A stretch of 64,000 nucleotides of DNA. It comes from CAYPKW01 sp964411425 (GTDB lineage Bacteria > Pseudomonadota > Alphaproteobacteria > Dongiales > Dongiaceae). Shown piece after piece: positions 8,663 to 18,597 of the stretch. The translations under genes and the position numbers were made by a program. Each line of letters opens with the position of its first letter. Within the stretch, counting starts at the first letter, position 1. The DNA lies in the NCBI GenBank assembly GCA_964411425.1, contig CAYPKW010000006.1, positions 1 through 64,000 on the forward strand, given 5' to 3'. Below the pieces are notes generated by a model. It did not search any database, was not told the origin of the DNA, and saw only the letters and a program-made list of their open reading frames with translations.

Positions 8663-9540
8663 CCGAGGGTTTGAGCCGGGTGGTTGAGGCGGTGCAGTAT
8701 GTCGTCGAGCTGCTCGAGGTTCCGGTAATGGATGGTGAGCGCCCCGCCCTGGCCGTGGAAGCTGACGGTCACCTTGAGGCCGAGCAGCGCCGACAGGTCG
8801 CGCTCCAGGCGCGCCGTGTCGGGGTCCCTCTGCGTGACGCTGCCAGGCGGGCGGCCGCGCCGCCGGCCGCCCTGCGCCAGCCGCTCGGTCTGCCGCACGT
8901 TGAGGCCGCGGGCGACCACTTGTTTCGCTAGCGCCAGCGGATCCGGCGCGCCCAAGAGCGCGCGCGCGTGGCCGGCGGTGAGCTCGCCCCGGTCGAGCAG
9001 GCGCTTCGCCTCGTCCGGCAGGTTCAAGAGCCGCATCATGTTGGCGATGTGGCTGCGGCTCTTGCCGACGCGGCGCGCCATGTCCTCCTGGTTATATTGG
9101 AAATCCTCGGTGAGGCGCCGGTAGCCCTCCGCCTCCTCGAGCGGCGACAGGTCCTGGCGCTGCACGTTCTCGACCAGCGCCAGCTCGAGGGATTCGCGGT
9201 CGCTCAACTCGCGCACCACGACCGGCACATCGTGCAGGCGGGCGATCTGGGCCGCTCGCCAGCGCCGCTCGCCGGCAACGATCTCGAACGCGTTGGGCGT
9301 GCGCGGGTGGCGGCGCACTAGGATCGGCTGCAGCATGCCGTTCTCGCGGATCGATTGGGCCAGCGCCTGGAGCGGCTCGTCGTCGAAGCGCTGGCGCGGC
9401 TGCAGCGCGCTCGGATGGATGAACTCGACCGGCACCATCCGCGACAGCCGCGCCCGATCGGAGGCCAACCCCTCCGGCTCAGCGCCGAGCAGGGCCGAGA
9501 GCCCGCGCCCGAGATTGCGTTTGACGGTTTGCTCGCTCAC
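8659..9540 (-). CDS. parB: Chromosome-partitioning protein ParB
   Basis: The 293-residue protein binds parS and spreads as a CTP-dependent clamp to mark the origin region for segregation. It contains the ParB N-terminal CTP-binding motifs (ENGMLQPILVR and GERRWRAAQIARL), the partner-loop region (LALVENVQRQDLSPLEEAEGYRRL) and the HTH DNA-binding domain (MARRVGKSRSHIANMMRLLNLP). A C-terminal dimerisation segment follows. It lies nine bases downstream of parA. Two parS sites are visible within 4 kb, in rsmG and before mnmG. Confidence 0.97.
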   Translation of the reverse strand: MSEQTVKRNLGRGLSALLGAEPEGLASDRARLSRMVPVEFIHPSALQPRQRFDDEPLQALAQSIRENGMLQPILVRRHPRTPNAFEIVAGERRWRAAQIARLHDVPVVVRELSDRESLELALVENVQRQDLSPLEEAEGYRRLTEDFQYNQEDMARRVGKSRSHIANMMRLLNLPDEAKRLLDRGELTAGHARALLGAPDPLALAKQVVARGLNVRQTERLAQGGRRRGRPPGSVTQRDPDTARLERDLSALLGLKVTVSFHGQGGALTIHYRNLEQLDDILHRLNHPAQTLG

Positions 9541-9549
9541 CCCCGCCTC

Positions 9550-10371
9550 CTATGCCGCCAGGCCCTGCTCGCGGCGCAGCACCTCGCTCGCCAGGTGGAT
9601 GTAGGCCTGCGCGCCGGCGCACCGGCCGTCGTACAGCACCACCGGCTTGCCGTGCGAGGGCGCCTCCGACACCCGCACGTTGCGCGGGATGACGGTGTCG
9701 TAGACCTTGGCTCCGAAGTGGCCGCGCACGTCCGCCGCCACCGCGTCGCACAGGTTGTTGCGCCGGTCGAACATGGTCAGCACGACGCCGTGGATCTCGA
9801 GGCCCGGGTTGAAGTTCCGCTGCACGCGCTCGATCGAGCGCACCAGATGGCTCAGGCCCTCGAGGGCGTAGAACTCGCACTGCAAGGGCACCATGACCGA
9901 ATCGGCGGCGACCAGGCCGTTCAGGGTCAGGAGATTGAGCGACGGCGGACAGTCGATGAGAATAAAGTCATAGATATCGGCGACCCCCGCGAGCGCCTCG
10001 CGCAGGCGAAACTCGCGCCGCGCCATGTCGATGAGCTCGATCTCGCCGCCCGACAGGTCCGGCGAGGCGGGCACGATGCGCATGCCGGGCACCACGGTAG
10101 CCTGCGTCGCCGCCGCGATGGGCGCGCCGTCGATGATGACCTCGTAGGAGCTCATCCACCGCTGAGCGCGGTCGATGCCGAGGCCGGTGCTGGCATTGCC
10201 CTGCGGATCGACGTCGACGATGAGGACTTCCTTGCCGCAGCCGACCAGCGCCGTCGCCAGGTTGATGGCGGTCGTGGTCTTGCCGACGCCGCCCTTCTGG
10301 TTGGCGATGGCGAACACTCTGGCCCGGCCGCGGGCGGCCGGCTTATCGATCGCGTCGTTCATGGTGGACAT
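9550..10371 (-). CDS. parA: Chromosome-partitioning ATPase ParA
   Basis: The 273-residue Walker-type ATPase has the deviant P-loop KGGVGKTT at residues 26-33, the DVDPQGNAST motif and FILIDCPPSLNLLTLNGL. It forms ATP-dependent dimers on the nucleoid that move ParB-parS complexes. The start may be the Met at 10371 or the next in-frame Met at 10362; either way the gene overlaps the end of rsmG, so rsmG, parA and parB are probably translated together. Confidence 0.97.
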   Translation of the reverse strand: MSTMNDAIDKPAARGRARVFAIANQKGGVGKTTTAINLATALVGCGKEVLIVDVDPQGNASTGLGIDRAQRWMSSYEVIIDGAPIAAATQATVVPGMRIVPASPDLSGGEIELIDMARREFRLREALAGVADIYDFILIDCPPSLNLLTLNGLVAADSVMVPLQCEFYALEGLSHLVRSIERVQRNFNPGLEIHGVVLTMFDRRNNLCDAVAADVRGHFGAKVYDTVIPRNVRVSEAPSHGKPVVLYDGRCAGAQAYIHLASEVLRREQGLAA

Positions 10372-10963
10372 GAGTCAGTCTGAGCACGGTGCCGGAGGGA
10401 TCCGAAATGCTCGGAACCCTTTCCGAATCGAATTTCCACTTTTTTCCCGCCGCCGTCAATTCAATATCTAGGGTGCGGCCCTTCGGGAAGACACAAATCG
10501 TATGGTTTTTTAGAAATGGCTCGGCGTGAGCCAAGAGAACGTTCAACGGCGCAAGGGCGCGCGCCGTCACGGCGTCGACCGCGAACGGAGGCAGGTCCTC
10601 GATGCGGCACCTGTGCACGACGACGCGGCCGGGCGCCGTTCGCCGGGCGACCTCGCCGAGGAACGCGCATTTGCGGGCGTCCGATTCGGCGAGATGCACC
10701 TCCTCCATGCCCATAACAGCGAGGACGAGCCCTGGGAACCCCGCGCCGCTGCCCATGTCGAGCAGGCTCCGGGCGCCCGGCAGCAGCGGCAGGAGCTGGG
10801 CCGAATCGAGCATGTGCCGGCGCCACAGGTCGGAGAGAGTGGAGGGCGCGACGAGGTTGATCGCCCGTTGCCATTCGACGAGGAGCCTCGCGTAACATTC
10901 GAGGCACGCCAGCGTTTCACGTGAAACGCCGGCGATCCGGGCGAACTCCGGGGCCGTGAGCAC
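10343..10963 (-). CDS. rsmG: 16S rRNA (guanine527-N7)-methyltransferase RsmG
   Basis: The protein is a SAM-dependent methyltransferase of the GidB family that modifies G527 of 16S rRNA. The SAM site is LLDMGSGAGFPGLVLA. Further family motifs are RHMLDSAQLLPLLP, AVTARALAPLNVLLAHAEPFL and FPKGRTLDIELTAA. I start at the GTG at 10963, just after the mnmG stop, which gives 206 residues, the usual length. An ATG at 11011 would overlap mnmG by 41 bases. The conserved N-terminal VSRET is encoded by a parS site, so the gene doubles as a ParB-binding locus. Confidence 0.93.
   Translation of the reverse strand: MLTAPEFARIAGVSRETLACLECYARLLVEWQRAINLVAPSTLSDLWRRHMLDSAQLLPLLPGARSLLDMGSGAGFPGLVLAVMGMEEVHLAESDARKCAFLGEVARRTAPGRVVVHRCRIEDLPPFAVDAVTARALAPLNVLLAHAEPFLKNHTICVFPKGRTLDIELTAAGKKWKFDSERVPSISDPSGTVLRLTHVHHERRDR
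10912..10929. promoter_or_regulatory. parS site 1 (inside rsmG)
   Basis: GCGTTTCACGTGAAACGC is a perfect 18-bp palindrome containing the canonical parS core GTTTCACGTGAAAC at 10914-10927. It lies in the rsmG reading frame, where it encodes VSRET, about 1.4 kb from the parB start. ParB should nucleate here. Confidence 0.95.
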
Positions 10964-10970
10964 GGCGCGC

Positions 10971-12830
10971 TCAGGCTGAGAGACGCTCGCCGTCCGACCG
11001 CCGGCGTACATGGGCGAGCAAGGCCGTGAGCGCCGCCGGCGTGACCCCGGAAATGCGCGCCGCGGCGCCCAGCGTCGCGGGTCTCGTGTGGGCAAGCTTC
11101 TGGCGCACTTCGGCCGACAGGCCGCCGATCGCGCCATAGTTGAGGTCGGCCGACAGCATTAGCGCCTCGTCCCGGCGAAACGCCTCGATGTCGGCTTCCT
11201 GGCGGTCGAGGTAGCCGGCGTAGCGCGCGTCGATTTCCAGTTGCTCGGCTATGGCGGGCCGCAGGCCGGCGAGCTCTGGCCACAGTGCCGTCAGACGGGC
11301 CATGGACATGCCGGGATAGCCAAGCAATTCCGCCGCCATCCTAGGCACCCCGTCCAGATTGACGGCGAGGCCCTGCCGGCGCAATTCCGTCGGCGAGGCG
11401 GAGAGCCGTCCGAGCAGCAGCCGCGCCGACGCCAGCTCCGCCGCCTTGGCGCGATAGACCCGCGCCCGCTCGGCCCCGACGCAGCCTAGGGCGATCCCGC
11501 GGTCGGTCAACCGCCGGTCGGCATTGTCGGCGCGCAGCACCAGGCGATATTCGGCCCGCGAGGTGAACATGCGGTACGGCTCGGCCGTGCCCCTGGTCAC
11601 CAGGTCGTCAATCAGGACGCCTATGTAAGCGTCGGCGCGGTCGAGCGTGAACTCGCGCCCGCCCAACGCGGCATTGAGACCGGCAATCAGGCCCTGGGCC
11701 GCGGCCTCCTCGTAGCCCGTGGTGCCGTTGATTTGGCCTGCCAGGAACAATCCGGCAACAACCCTGGTCTCCAGGGTCGCCTTGAGCTGCTGGGGATCGA
11801 CGAAATCGTACTCGATGGCATAGCCCGGGCGGGTCATGGCCGCCCGCTCCAGCCCCGGGATGGTGCGCAATAGCTCGGCCTGGACCTCGCGCGGCAGCGA
11901 CGTCGAGATGCCGTTCGGATACACGGTCGGATCGTCGAGGCCTTCCGGCTCCAGGAAAATCTGGTGCCGTTCGCGGTCGGCGAACCGCACCACCTTGTCC
12001 TCGATGGATGGGCAGTAACGGGGGCCAACCGCGCCGATCTGGCCCGAATACATGGGCGACCGATGCAGGTTGCGCCGAATCAGCGCGTGGCTTGCCGGCG
12101 TCGTCTCGGTGATGTGGCAGATGACTTGGCGGGTGCCGATTCGTTCCGTCAGGTACGAGAACGGAACCGGCGGGTCGTCGCCCGGCTGCACGGCGAGCCC
12201 GGCCCAGTCGATAGTGCGGCCATCGAGCCGCGGCGGGGTGCCCGTCTTGAGACGCCCGAGCCGGAATCCGAAACGTGCCAGGGTCGCCGACAGGCCGATG
12301 GACGGGGCCTCGCCGGCCCGGCCGGCGGGGGTCTTCTCCTCGCCGATGTGGATGAGGCCGCGCAGAAACGTGCCCGTCGTCAGCACGACGGCGCGGCAGC
12401 GCAGGACATCGCCCGCCGCGGTCCGCACTCCCGTCACCCGGCGCCCCTCCAGCACGAGGTCTTCGGCGCCGCCGGCCTTCATTTCGAGGTTCGGCTGCGC
12501 CGCCAAGAGCCGCTGGATCGCTTGCCGATAGAGCCTGCGGTCGGCCTGGGCGCGCGGCCCGCGCACCGCCGGGCCCTTGCTGCGGTTGAGGACGCGGAAC
12601 TGAATCCCCGCCGAGTCGATGGCGCGGCCCATGACGCCGTCCAAGGCGTCGATCTCGCGCACCAGGTGGCCCTTGGCGAGCCCGCCGATGGCCGGGTTGC
12701 ACGACATCTCGCCGATGGTGGCGAGGCTGTGCGTCAGCAGGAGGGTGCGGGCGCCCAAGCGCGCGGCCGCCGCGGCCGCCTCCGTGCCGGCATGGCCGCC
12801 GCCGATGACGATGACGTCGTAGCCCGACAT
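10971..12830 (-). CDS. mnmG: tRNA uridine-5-carboxymethylaminomethyl modification enzyme MnmG
   Basis: The 619-residue FAD enzyme works with MnmE to build the cmnm5 side chain on wobble U34 of several tRNAs. The N-terminus MSGYDVIVIGGGHAGTEAA is the FAD-binding motif. Other family signatures are CNPAIGGLAKGHLVREIDALDG, GTFLRGLIHIGE and GQINGTTGYEEAAAQGLIAGLNAA. The frame is open 72 bases further upstream to 12902, but that extension (including VSRET) is encoded by the parS sequence and lacks family similarity, so I chose the Met at 12830. It lies between mnmE and rsmG on the same strand. Confidence 0.97.
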   Translation of the reverse strand: MSGYDVIVIGGGHAGTEAAAAAARLGARTLLLTHSLATIGEMSCNPAIGGLAKGHLVREIDALDGVMGRAIDSAGIQFRVLNRSKGPAVRGPRAQADRRLYRQAIQRLLAAQPNLEMKAGGAEDLVLEGRRVTGVRTAAGDVLRCRAVVLTTGTFLRGLIHIGEEKTPAGRAGEAPSIGLSATLARFGFRLGRLKTGTPPRLDGRTIDWAGLAVQPGDDPPVPFSYLTERIGTRQVICHITETTPASHALIRRNLHRSPMYSGQIGAVGPRYCPSIEDKVVRFADRERHQIFLEPEGLDDPTVYPNGISTSLPREVQAELLRTIPGLERAAMTRPGYAIEYDFVDPQQLKATLETRVVAGLFLAGQINGTTGYEEAAAQGLIAGLNAALGGREFTLDRADAYIGVLIDDLVTRGTAEPYRMFTSRAEYRLVLRADNADRRLTDRGIALGCVGAERARVYRAKAAELASARLLLGRLSASPTELRRQGLAVNLDGVPRMAAELLGYPGMSMARLTALWPELAGLRPAIAEQLEIDARYAGYLDRQEADIEAFRRDEALMLSADLNYGAIGGLSAEVRQKLAHTRPATLGAAARISGVTPAALTALLAHVRRRSDGERLSA

Positions 12831-12879
12831 AGACGCGACCTTAGCGGCCGCGGCCCGGTCCGTCAAAGGACGGTCCCGC

Positions 12880-12893
12880 GTTTCACGTGAAAC
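12880..12893. promoter_or_regulatory. parS site 2 (upstream of mnmG)
   Basis: A second perfect parS core, GTTTCACGTGAAAC, lies in the 90-base gap between the mnmE stop and the chosen mnmG start. It is flanked by CGC on the left and ATCC on the right, so the palindrome is shorter than at site 1. The two sites are about 1.97 kb apart. Confidence 0.94.
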
Positions 12894-12920
12894 ATCCGGC
12901 ATGGAGCGCTGATCGCGTCT

Positions 12921-14258
12921 TCATTTCCCAATACAGAACTCGCGGAAGATCGCGTCCAAGACATCCTCGACGTCGACGCGCCCGGTGACGCGGCCAAGCG
13001 CGCGGACGGCGAGCCGCAGGTCCTCGGCCACCAGCTCGGGCAGCGGTGCCCGGCGCGAGCGCGCTAGCGCCTCTGCGCATTCCGTGAGCGCCTGGCGGTG
13101 GCGGGCCCTGGTGAGGGTCGGCCCTTCCGATCCGGCGCGCTCGGCGACAGCGGCCACGAGGCGCTCTAGCATCTCTTCAAGCCCGGCCCCGGTCAAGGCG
13201 CTGATCGCAAGGGTCGGCCGCCCGGCGATCTTGGGCTCTGCTGGGAGGTCCCCGATGTCGCTCTTATTCACAATTGGTATGGTATCATCATCTATTATGC
13301 TCAACATGTTGTGGTCATGCTCTGGCCATCGCGTCGCGTCGAACAGCGCGATCTTGAGGTCGGCGGCGGCCGCTCTAGCCAGCGCCCGGCGCACTCCTTC
13401 CGCTTCGATCTCGTCCCGAGCGGCCCGCAGGCCGGCGGTATCGGCCAGTATCACCGGGTAGCCGCCGAGGTCGAGCTGGACCTCGATCACGTCCCGCGTG
13501 GTGCCGGCGACCGATGAAACGATCGCCGCGTCGCGCCGGGCGAGCAGGTTGAGAAGACTCGACTTGCCGACGTTGGGTGGGCCGAGGATGGCGACGCAGA
13601 CGCCATCCCGCAGGCGCTCTCCGCGCCGGTGGTCATCAAGATGTTGGGTTATTTCTCCGCCCACCCCCAATACATCGTGGTTTACTTGAGCCATAAGGTC
13701 CTTCGGCAGCCCCTCTTCCGGAAAGTCGATCGCCGCCTCGAAGCGCGCCAACGCGGCCACCAGCCTTAGGCGCCAGCTCTCGTAGAGCCGGCCTAGCTCA
13801 CCCTCGAGCTGGCGCAGCGCCTGGCGGCGTTGCGCCTCGGTATCGGCGGCGATGAGATCGGCCAGGCCCTCCGCCGCCGTGAGGTCGAGGTTGCCGCGCT
13901 CGAAGGCCCGCCGGGTGAATTCGCCCGGCTCGGCGAGCCTGAGGCCGGGCAGCCGGCCCAAGACGCCGAGCACGGCCGTCAGCACCCCGCGCCCGCCGTG
14001 CAGATGCAGCTCCGCCACACACTCTCCTGTGTAGCTGTGCAGCTCGGGAAACCAGAAGACCAATGCCCGATCGAGCATCTCGCCCGACACGGGATCGCTC
14101 AGAGCGCGCACGGATGCCCGGCGCGGCGGCGGCAGCGGCTCGCCGGCGAGCCGGCGCAGGGCCTCGCCGGCGGCTGGACCGGACAGGCGAACGACCGCCA
14201 CCCCGGCCCGGCCGGGCGCCGAGGAGAGCGCGAATATCGTGTCGCTCGCGGACGGCAA
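12921..14258 (-). CDS. mnmE: tRNA modification GTPase MnmE
   Basis: The 445-residue GTPase is the partner of MnmG in U34 modification. Its N-terminal formyl-THF-binding domain contains LSGPAAGEALRRL and ELHLHGGRGVLTAVLGVLGRLPGLRLAEPGEFTRRAF. The G domain shows GPPNVGKSSLLN (G1), DTAGLR (G3) and NKSD (G4). The protein ends in CIGK, the family's essential C-terminal cysteine motif. It starts the mnmE-mnmG-rsmG-parA-parB run, and a DUF6489 gene lies immediately upstream. Confidence 0.97.
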   Translation of the reverse strand: MPSASDTIFALSSAPGRAGVAVVRLSGPAAGEALRRLAGEPLPPPRRASVRALSDPVSGEMLDRALVFWFPELHSYTGECVAELHLHGGRGVLTAVLGVLGRLPGLRLAEPGEFTRRAFERGNLDLTAAEGLADLIAADTEAQRRQALRQLEGELGRLYESWRLRLVAALARFEAAIDFPEEGLPKDLMAQVNHDVLGVGGEITQHLDDHRRGERLRDGVCVAILGPPNVGKSSLLNLLARRDAAIVSSVAGTTRDVIEVQLDLGGYPVILADTAGLRAARDEIEAEGVRRALARAAAADLKIALFDATRWPEHDHNMLSIIDDDTIPIVNKSDIGDLPAEPKIAGRPTLAISALTGAGLEEMLERLVAAVAERAGSEGPTLTRARHRQALTECAEALARSRRAPLPELVAEDLRLAVRALGRVTGRVDVEDVLDAIFREFCIGK

Positions 14259-14267
14259 TGGCGGCCG

Positions 14268-14516
14268 TCAGCCGCCGGGGGTCTTCTTGCCGCCGGCGAA
14301 CTGGTCCCAGAACGCCTTCTGCATATGCTCCCAGTTGGCGCCCGCGCCGGGCATCCAAGTCTTGAGCAGGGCCTCGGGCTCCATGGCCGCGAGGCCGGCG
14401 CGCATGCGCGCCTCGATCTCCTTCATCGCCGCCTGCTGCAGGGGTGCCACGTCCGGCAGGCCCAGAAAGGCGCGCGCCTCCTCGGGCGTGCAGTCGATGT
14501 CGATCTTGACCCGCAT
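14268..14516 (-). CDS. DUF6489-like small conserved protein
   Basis: This is an 82-residue acidic, probably helical soluble protein without signal peptide or membrane segment. It begins MRVKIDIDCTPEEARAFLGLPDV, followed by PLQQAAMKEIEARMRAGLAAMEPEALLKTWMPG. I recognise the pattern as the small alphaproteobacterial family DUF6489, often found just upstream of mnmE. The function is unknown. It ends nine bases before mnmE, so co-transcription is likely. Confidence 0.75.
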   Translation of the reverse strand: MRVKIDIDCTPEEARAFLGLPDVAPLQQAAMKEIEARMRAGLAAMEPEALLKTWMPGAGANWEHMQKAFWDQFAGGKKTPGG

Positions 14517-14526
14517 GGCGATCCTC

Positions 14527-14644
14527 CTAGTGTCCTGCCCCAGAAATTCTCTCGCGAATTTCTGGGGCAGGACACTAGATTCAATTACTTAGTGGCCCGT
14601 TCACCCCGAAATTCAAGCAAGGAATTTCGGGGACGGGACACTAG
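14527..14644. repeat. Tandem double-hairpin repeat with CTAGTG/CACTAG ends
   Basis: Two hairpins lie in tandem. The first (14527-14578) has a perfect 23-bp stem starting CTAGTGTCCTGCCCCAGAA with a six-base loop TCTCGC. The second (14588-14644) starts CTTAGTGGCCCGT, has an inner stem CCCCGAAATTC/GAATTTCGGGG, and ends GACACTAG. The layout resembles the repeats at 22809-22953 and 27269-27415, although the stem sequences differ. It occupies the gap between the divergent DUF6489 and DUF255 genes. Confidence 0.8.
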
Positions 14645-14682
14645 GCCGGTTCGGCCTCGTGCCGCCGGCCGGGCGCCTTCCT

Positions 14683-14716
14683 TAGAGCATGTTCCAGCCT
14701 GACGGACTATGCTCTA
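14683..14716. repeat. Short inverted repeat TAGAGCAT...ATGCTCTA
   Basis: TAGAGCAT at 14683-14690 is mirrored by ATGCTCTA at 14709-14716 around the sequence GTTCCAGCCTGACGGACT. The motif TAGAGCATGnTCCA recurs at about 39043-39056, just before hisF, so it is probably a dispersed short repeat. A function is not evident. Confidence 0.5.
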
Positions 14717-14773
14717 TCGGACGCGCCCGCGCCCCGCAACGGCGCTCGGGCAGGCGGGCAAGGGATCCCGACC

Positions 14774-16798
<2,025 letters not shown>

Positions 16799-16876
16799 GC
16801 GCCGGGCGCGCCGGCCGTGACAGGGAACGCGCCGGCCGCTATGGTGCGGCGGCAAAAGACGAATTCGGGGAGCGCC

Positions 16877-17599
16877 ATGGCCAAGACGACGATTTCCTGC
16901 CCCGACGGCAAGTTCACCGCCTATGTGGCGAAGCCCCGGACCGCGCGGCCGGGCGAGCGGCGGCCCGGCATGCTGGTGATCCAGGAGATCTTCGGCGTCA
17001 ACGCGGTCATGCGGGCCGTCGCGGACGGTCTCGCGGCGGAGGGCTACGTGGCGCTCTGCCCCGACCTGTTCTGGCGCCAGAAACCGGGAGTCGACATCAC
17101 CGACAAGACCGAAGCGGAGTGGCAGAAGGCGTTCGCCCTCTACCAGGGCTTCAACGAGGCCAAGGGGGCGGCGGACTTGATCGCCGCCCTCGGCCACCTG
17201 CGCAAGCTGCCGGAGTGCAACGGCAAGGCGGGGTCGATCGGCTTCTGCCTCGGCGGCAAGCTCGCCTACCTGATGGCGACGCGCTCGGACGCCGATTGCA
17301 GCGTGTCGTATTACGGGGTCGGCATCGAGAAGGCGCTGGGCGAGGCCAGGCAAATCCGGAAGCCGCTGTTGATGCACATCGCCGAGCAGGACAGGTTCGT
17401 GCCGCCGGAGGCGCAGGCCGACGTGAAGCGCGTGCTCGCCGGCAACCGCAGCGTGACGCTGCACGTCTATCCCGGCGTCGACCATGCCTTCGCCCGCAAG
17501 GGCGGCGAGCACTGGAACGCCAAGGCGGCGGCGCTCGCCAACGAACGCAGTTCGGCGTTCCTGAAGCGCCATCTCGTCGGCGGCGGCCCCCGGCGATGA
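16877..17599 (+). CDS. Dienelactone hydrolase family protein
   Basis: The chosen ATG follows GGGGAGCG and gives 240 residues of alpha/beta-hydrolase fold. The dienelactone-hydrolase triad is visible: Cys124 in GFCLGG, Asp172 in AEQDRFVP and His203 in GVDHAF. Members hydrolyse dienelactones or related carboxylic esters; the physiological substrate here is unknown. The frame is open for 20 codons upstream, but those residues are not family-like. Its stop overlaps the start of the quinone reductase gene (ATGA). Confidence 0.9.
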   Translation: MAKTTISCPDGKFTAYVAKPRTARPGERRPGMLVIQEIFGVNAVMRAVADGLAAEGYVALCPDLFWRQKPGVDITDKTEAEWQKAFALYQGFNEAKGAADLIAALGHLRKLPECNGKAGSIGFCLGGKLAYLMATRSDADCSVSYYGVGIEKALGEARQIRKPLLMHIAEQDRFVPPEAQADVKRVLAGNRSVTLHVYPGVDHAFARKGGEHWNAKAAALANERSSAFLKRHLVGGGPRR

Positions 17600-18576
17600 A
17601 GACGCACGCCATCCGCTTCGCCAGGGCCGGCGGCCCCGAGGTGCTGTCCTGGCAGGAAGTGGACGTGCCGGCGCCCGGCAAGGGCGAGGCGCTCATCCGC
17701 CAGACCGCCGTCGGGCTCAACTACATCGACACCTACCACCGCACCGGTCTCTATCCGGTCCCCTCGCTGCCGTCGGGCATCGGGTTGGAGGGCGCCGGCG
17801 TGGTCGAGGAAGTGGGGCCGGAGGCGGGCGAGCTGCGCGTAGGCGACCGGGTCGCTTACTGCAGCGGGCCGCTCGGCGCCTACGCCGAGGCGCGCGTCAT
17901 GCCGGCCGACAAGCTGGTCAAGCTCCCCGGCGGCATCGACGACCGCATCGCGGCGGCGATGATGCTGCAGGGGCTGACCGCGCAATACCTCTTGCGCCGC
18001 ACCCACCGGGTCAAGGCAGGCGAGACGATTCTGGTGCACGCGGCGGCGGGCGGCGTCGGCCTCATCCTCGTGCAGTGGGCGAAGCACCTCGGCGCTACCG
18101 TCATCGGCACGGCCGGCTCGCCGGAGAAGGCGGCGCTCGCCAAGAAGCATGGCTGCGATCACACCATCCTCTATCGCACCGAGAACGTGCCCGAGCGCGT
18201 GCGCACGCTGACCCGGGGCGCCGGCGTGCCGGTGGTCTACGACGGGGTGGGCAAGGATACCTTCATGGCCTCTCTCGACTGCCTCGCCCCCTTGGGCCTC
18301 ATGGTGAGCTTCGGCAACGCCTCGGGTGCCGTGCCGCCAGTCGATATCGGGCTGCTGGCGCAGAAGGGCTCGCTGTTCCTGACGCGGCCCACCCTCATGA
18401 CCTACACGGCCAAACGCCAGGACCTGCTGGCGGCGGCGGCCGAGCTGTTCGAGGTGGTGGGCAAGGGCGCGTTGAGTATAGTAGTGAACCAGAGCTTCGC
18501 GCTCAGGGACGCGGCCGAGGCGCACCGCGCGCTCGAGGGCCGGCGCACCACGGGATCGACGATCCTCGTGCCGTGA
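17596..18576 (+). CDS. NADPH:quinone oxidoreductase, zeta-crystallin type
   Basis: The 326-residue medium-chain reductase starts MKTHAIRFARAGGPEVLSWQEVDVPAPG. It has the Rossmann motif HAAAGGVGLILVQWAKHLGATVIGT and the family signature YCSGPLGAYAEARVMPADKLVKLP. No zinc-binding cysteines are present, as expected for the quinone-reductase branch, which reduces quinones by one or two electrons with NADPH. It overlaps the dienelactone hydrolase gene by four bases and converges on rho. Confidence 0.93.
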   Translation: MKTHAIRFARAGGPEVLSWQEVDVPAPGKGEALIRQTAVGLNYIDTYHRTGLYPVPSLPSGIGLEGAGVVEEVGPEAGELRVGDRVAYCSGPLGAYAEARVMPADKLVKLPGGIDDRIAAAMMLQGLTAQYLLRRTHRVKAGETILVHAAAGGVGLILVQWAKHLGATVIGTAGSPEKAALAKKHGCDHTILYRTENVPERVRTLTRGAGVPVVYDGVGKDTFMASLDCLAPLGLMVSFGNASGAVPPVDIGLLAQKGSLFLTRPTLMTYTAKRQDLLAAAAELFEVVGKGALSIVVNQSFALRDAAEAHRALEGRRTTGSTILVP

Positions 18577-18597
18577 GCCCGGCCGCGCGGGCAACCC

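Noticed and set aside
12831..12902. Upstream start of mnmG giving MPDVSRETRDR
   Set aside because: The extra codons come from the parS sequence; the conserved FAD-binding start is MSGYDVIVIGGG at 12830.
18577..18597. GC-rich inverted repeat between the quinone reductase and rho
   Set aside because: The stem is only about five pairs and lacks a T run on either strand, so a terminator call is not supported.
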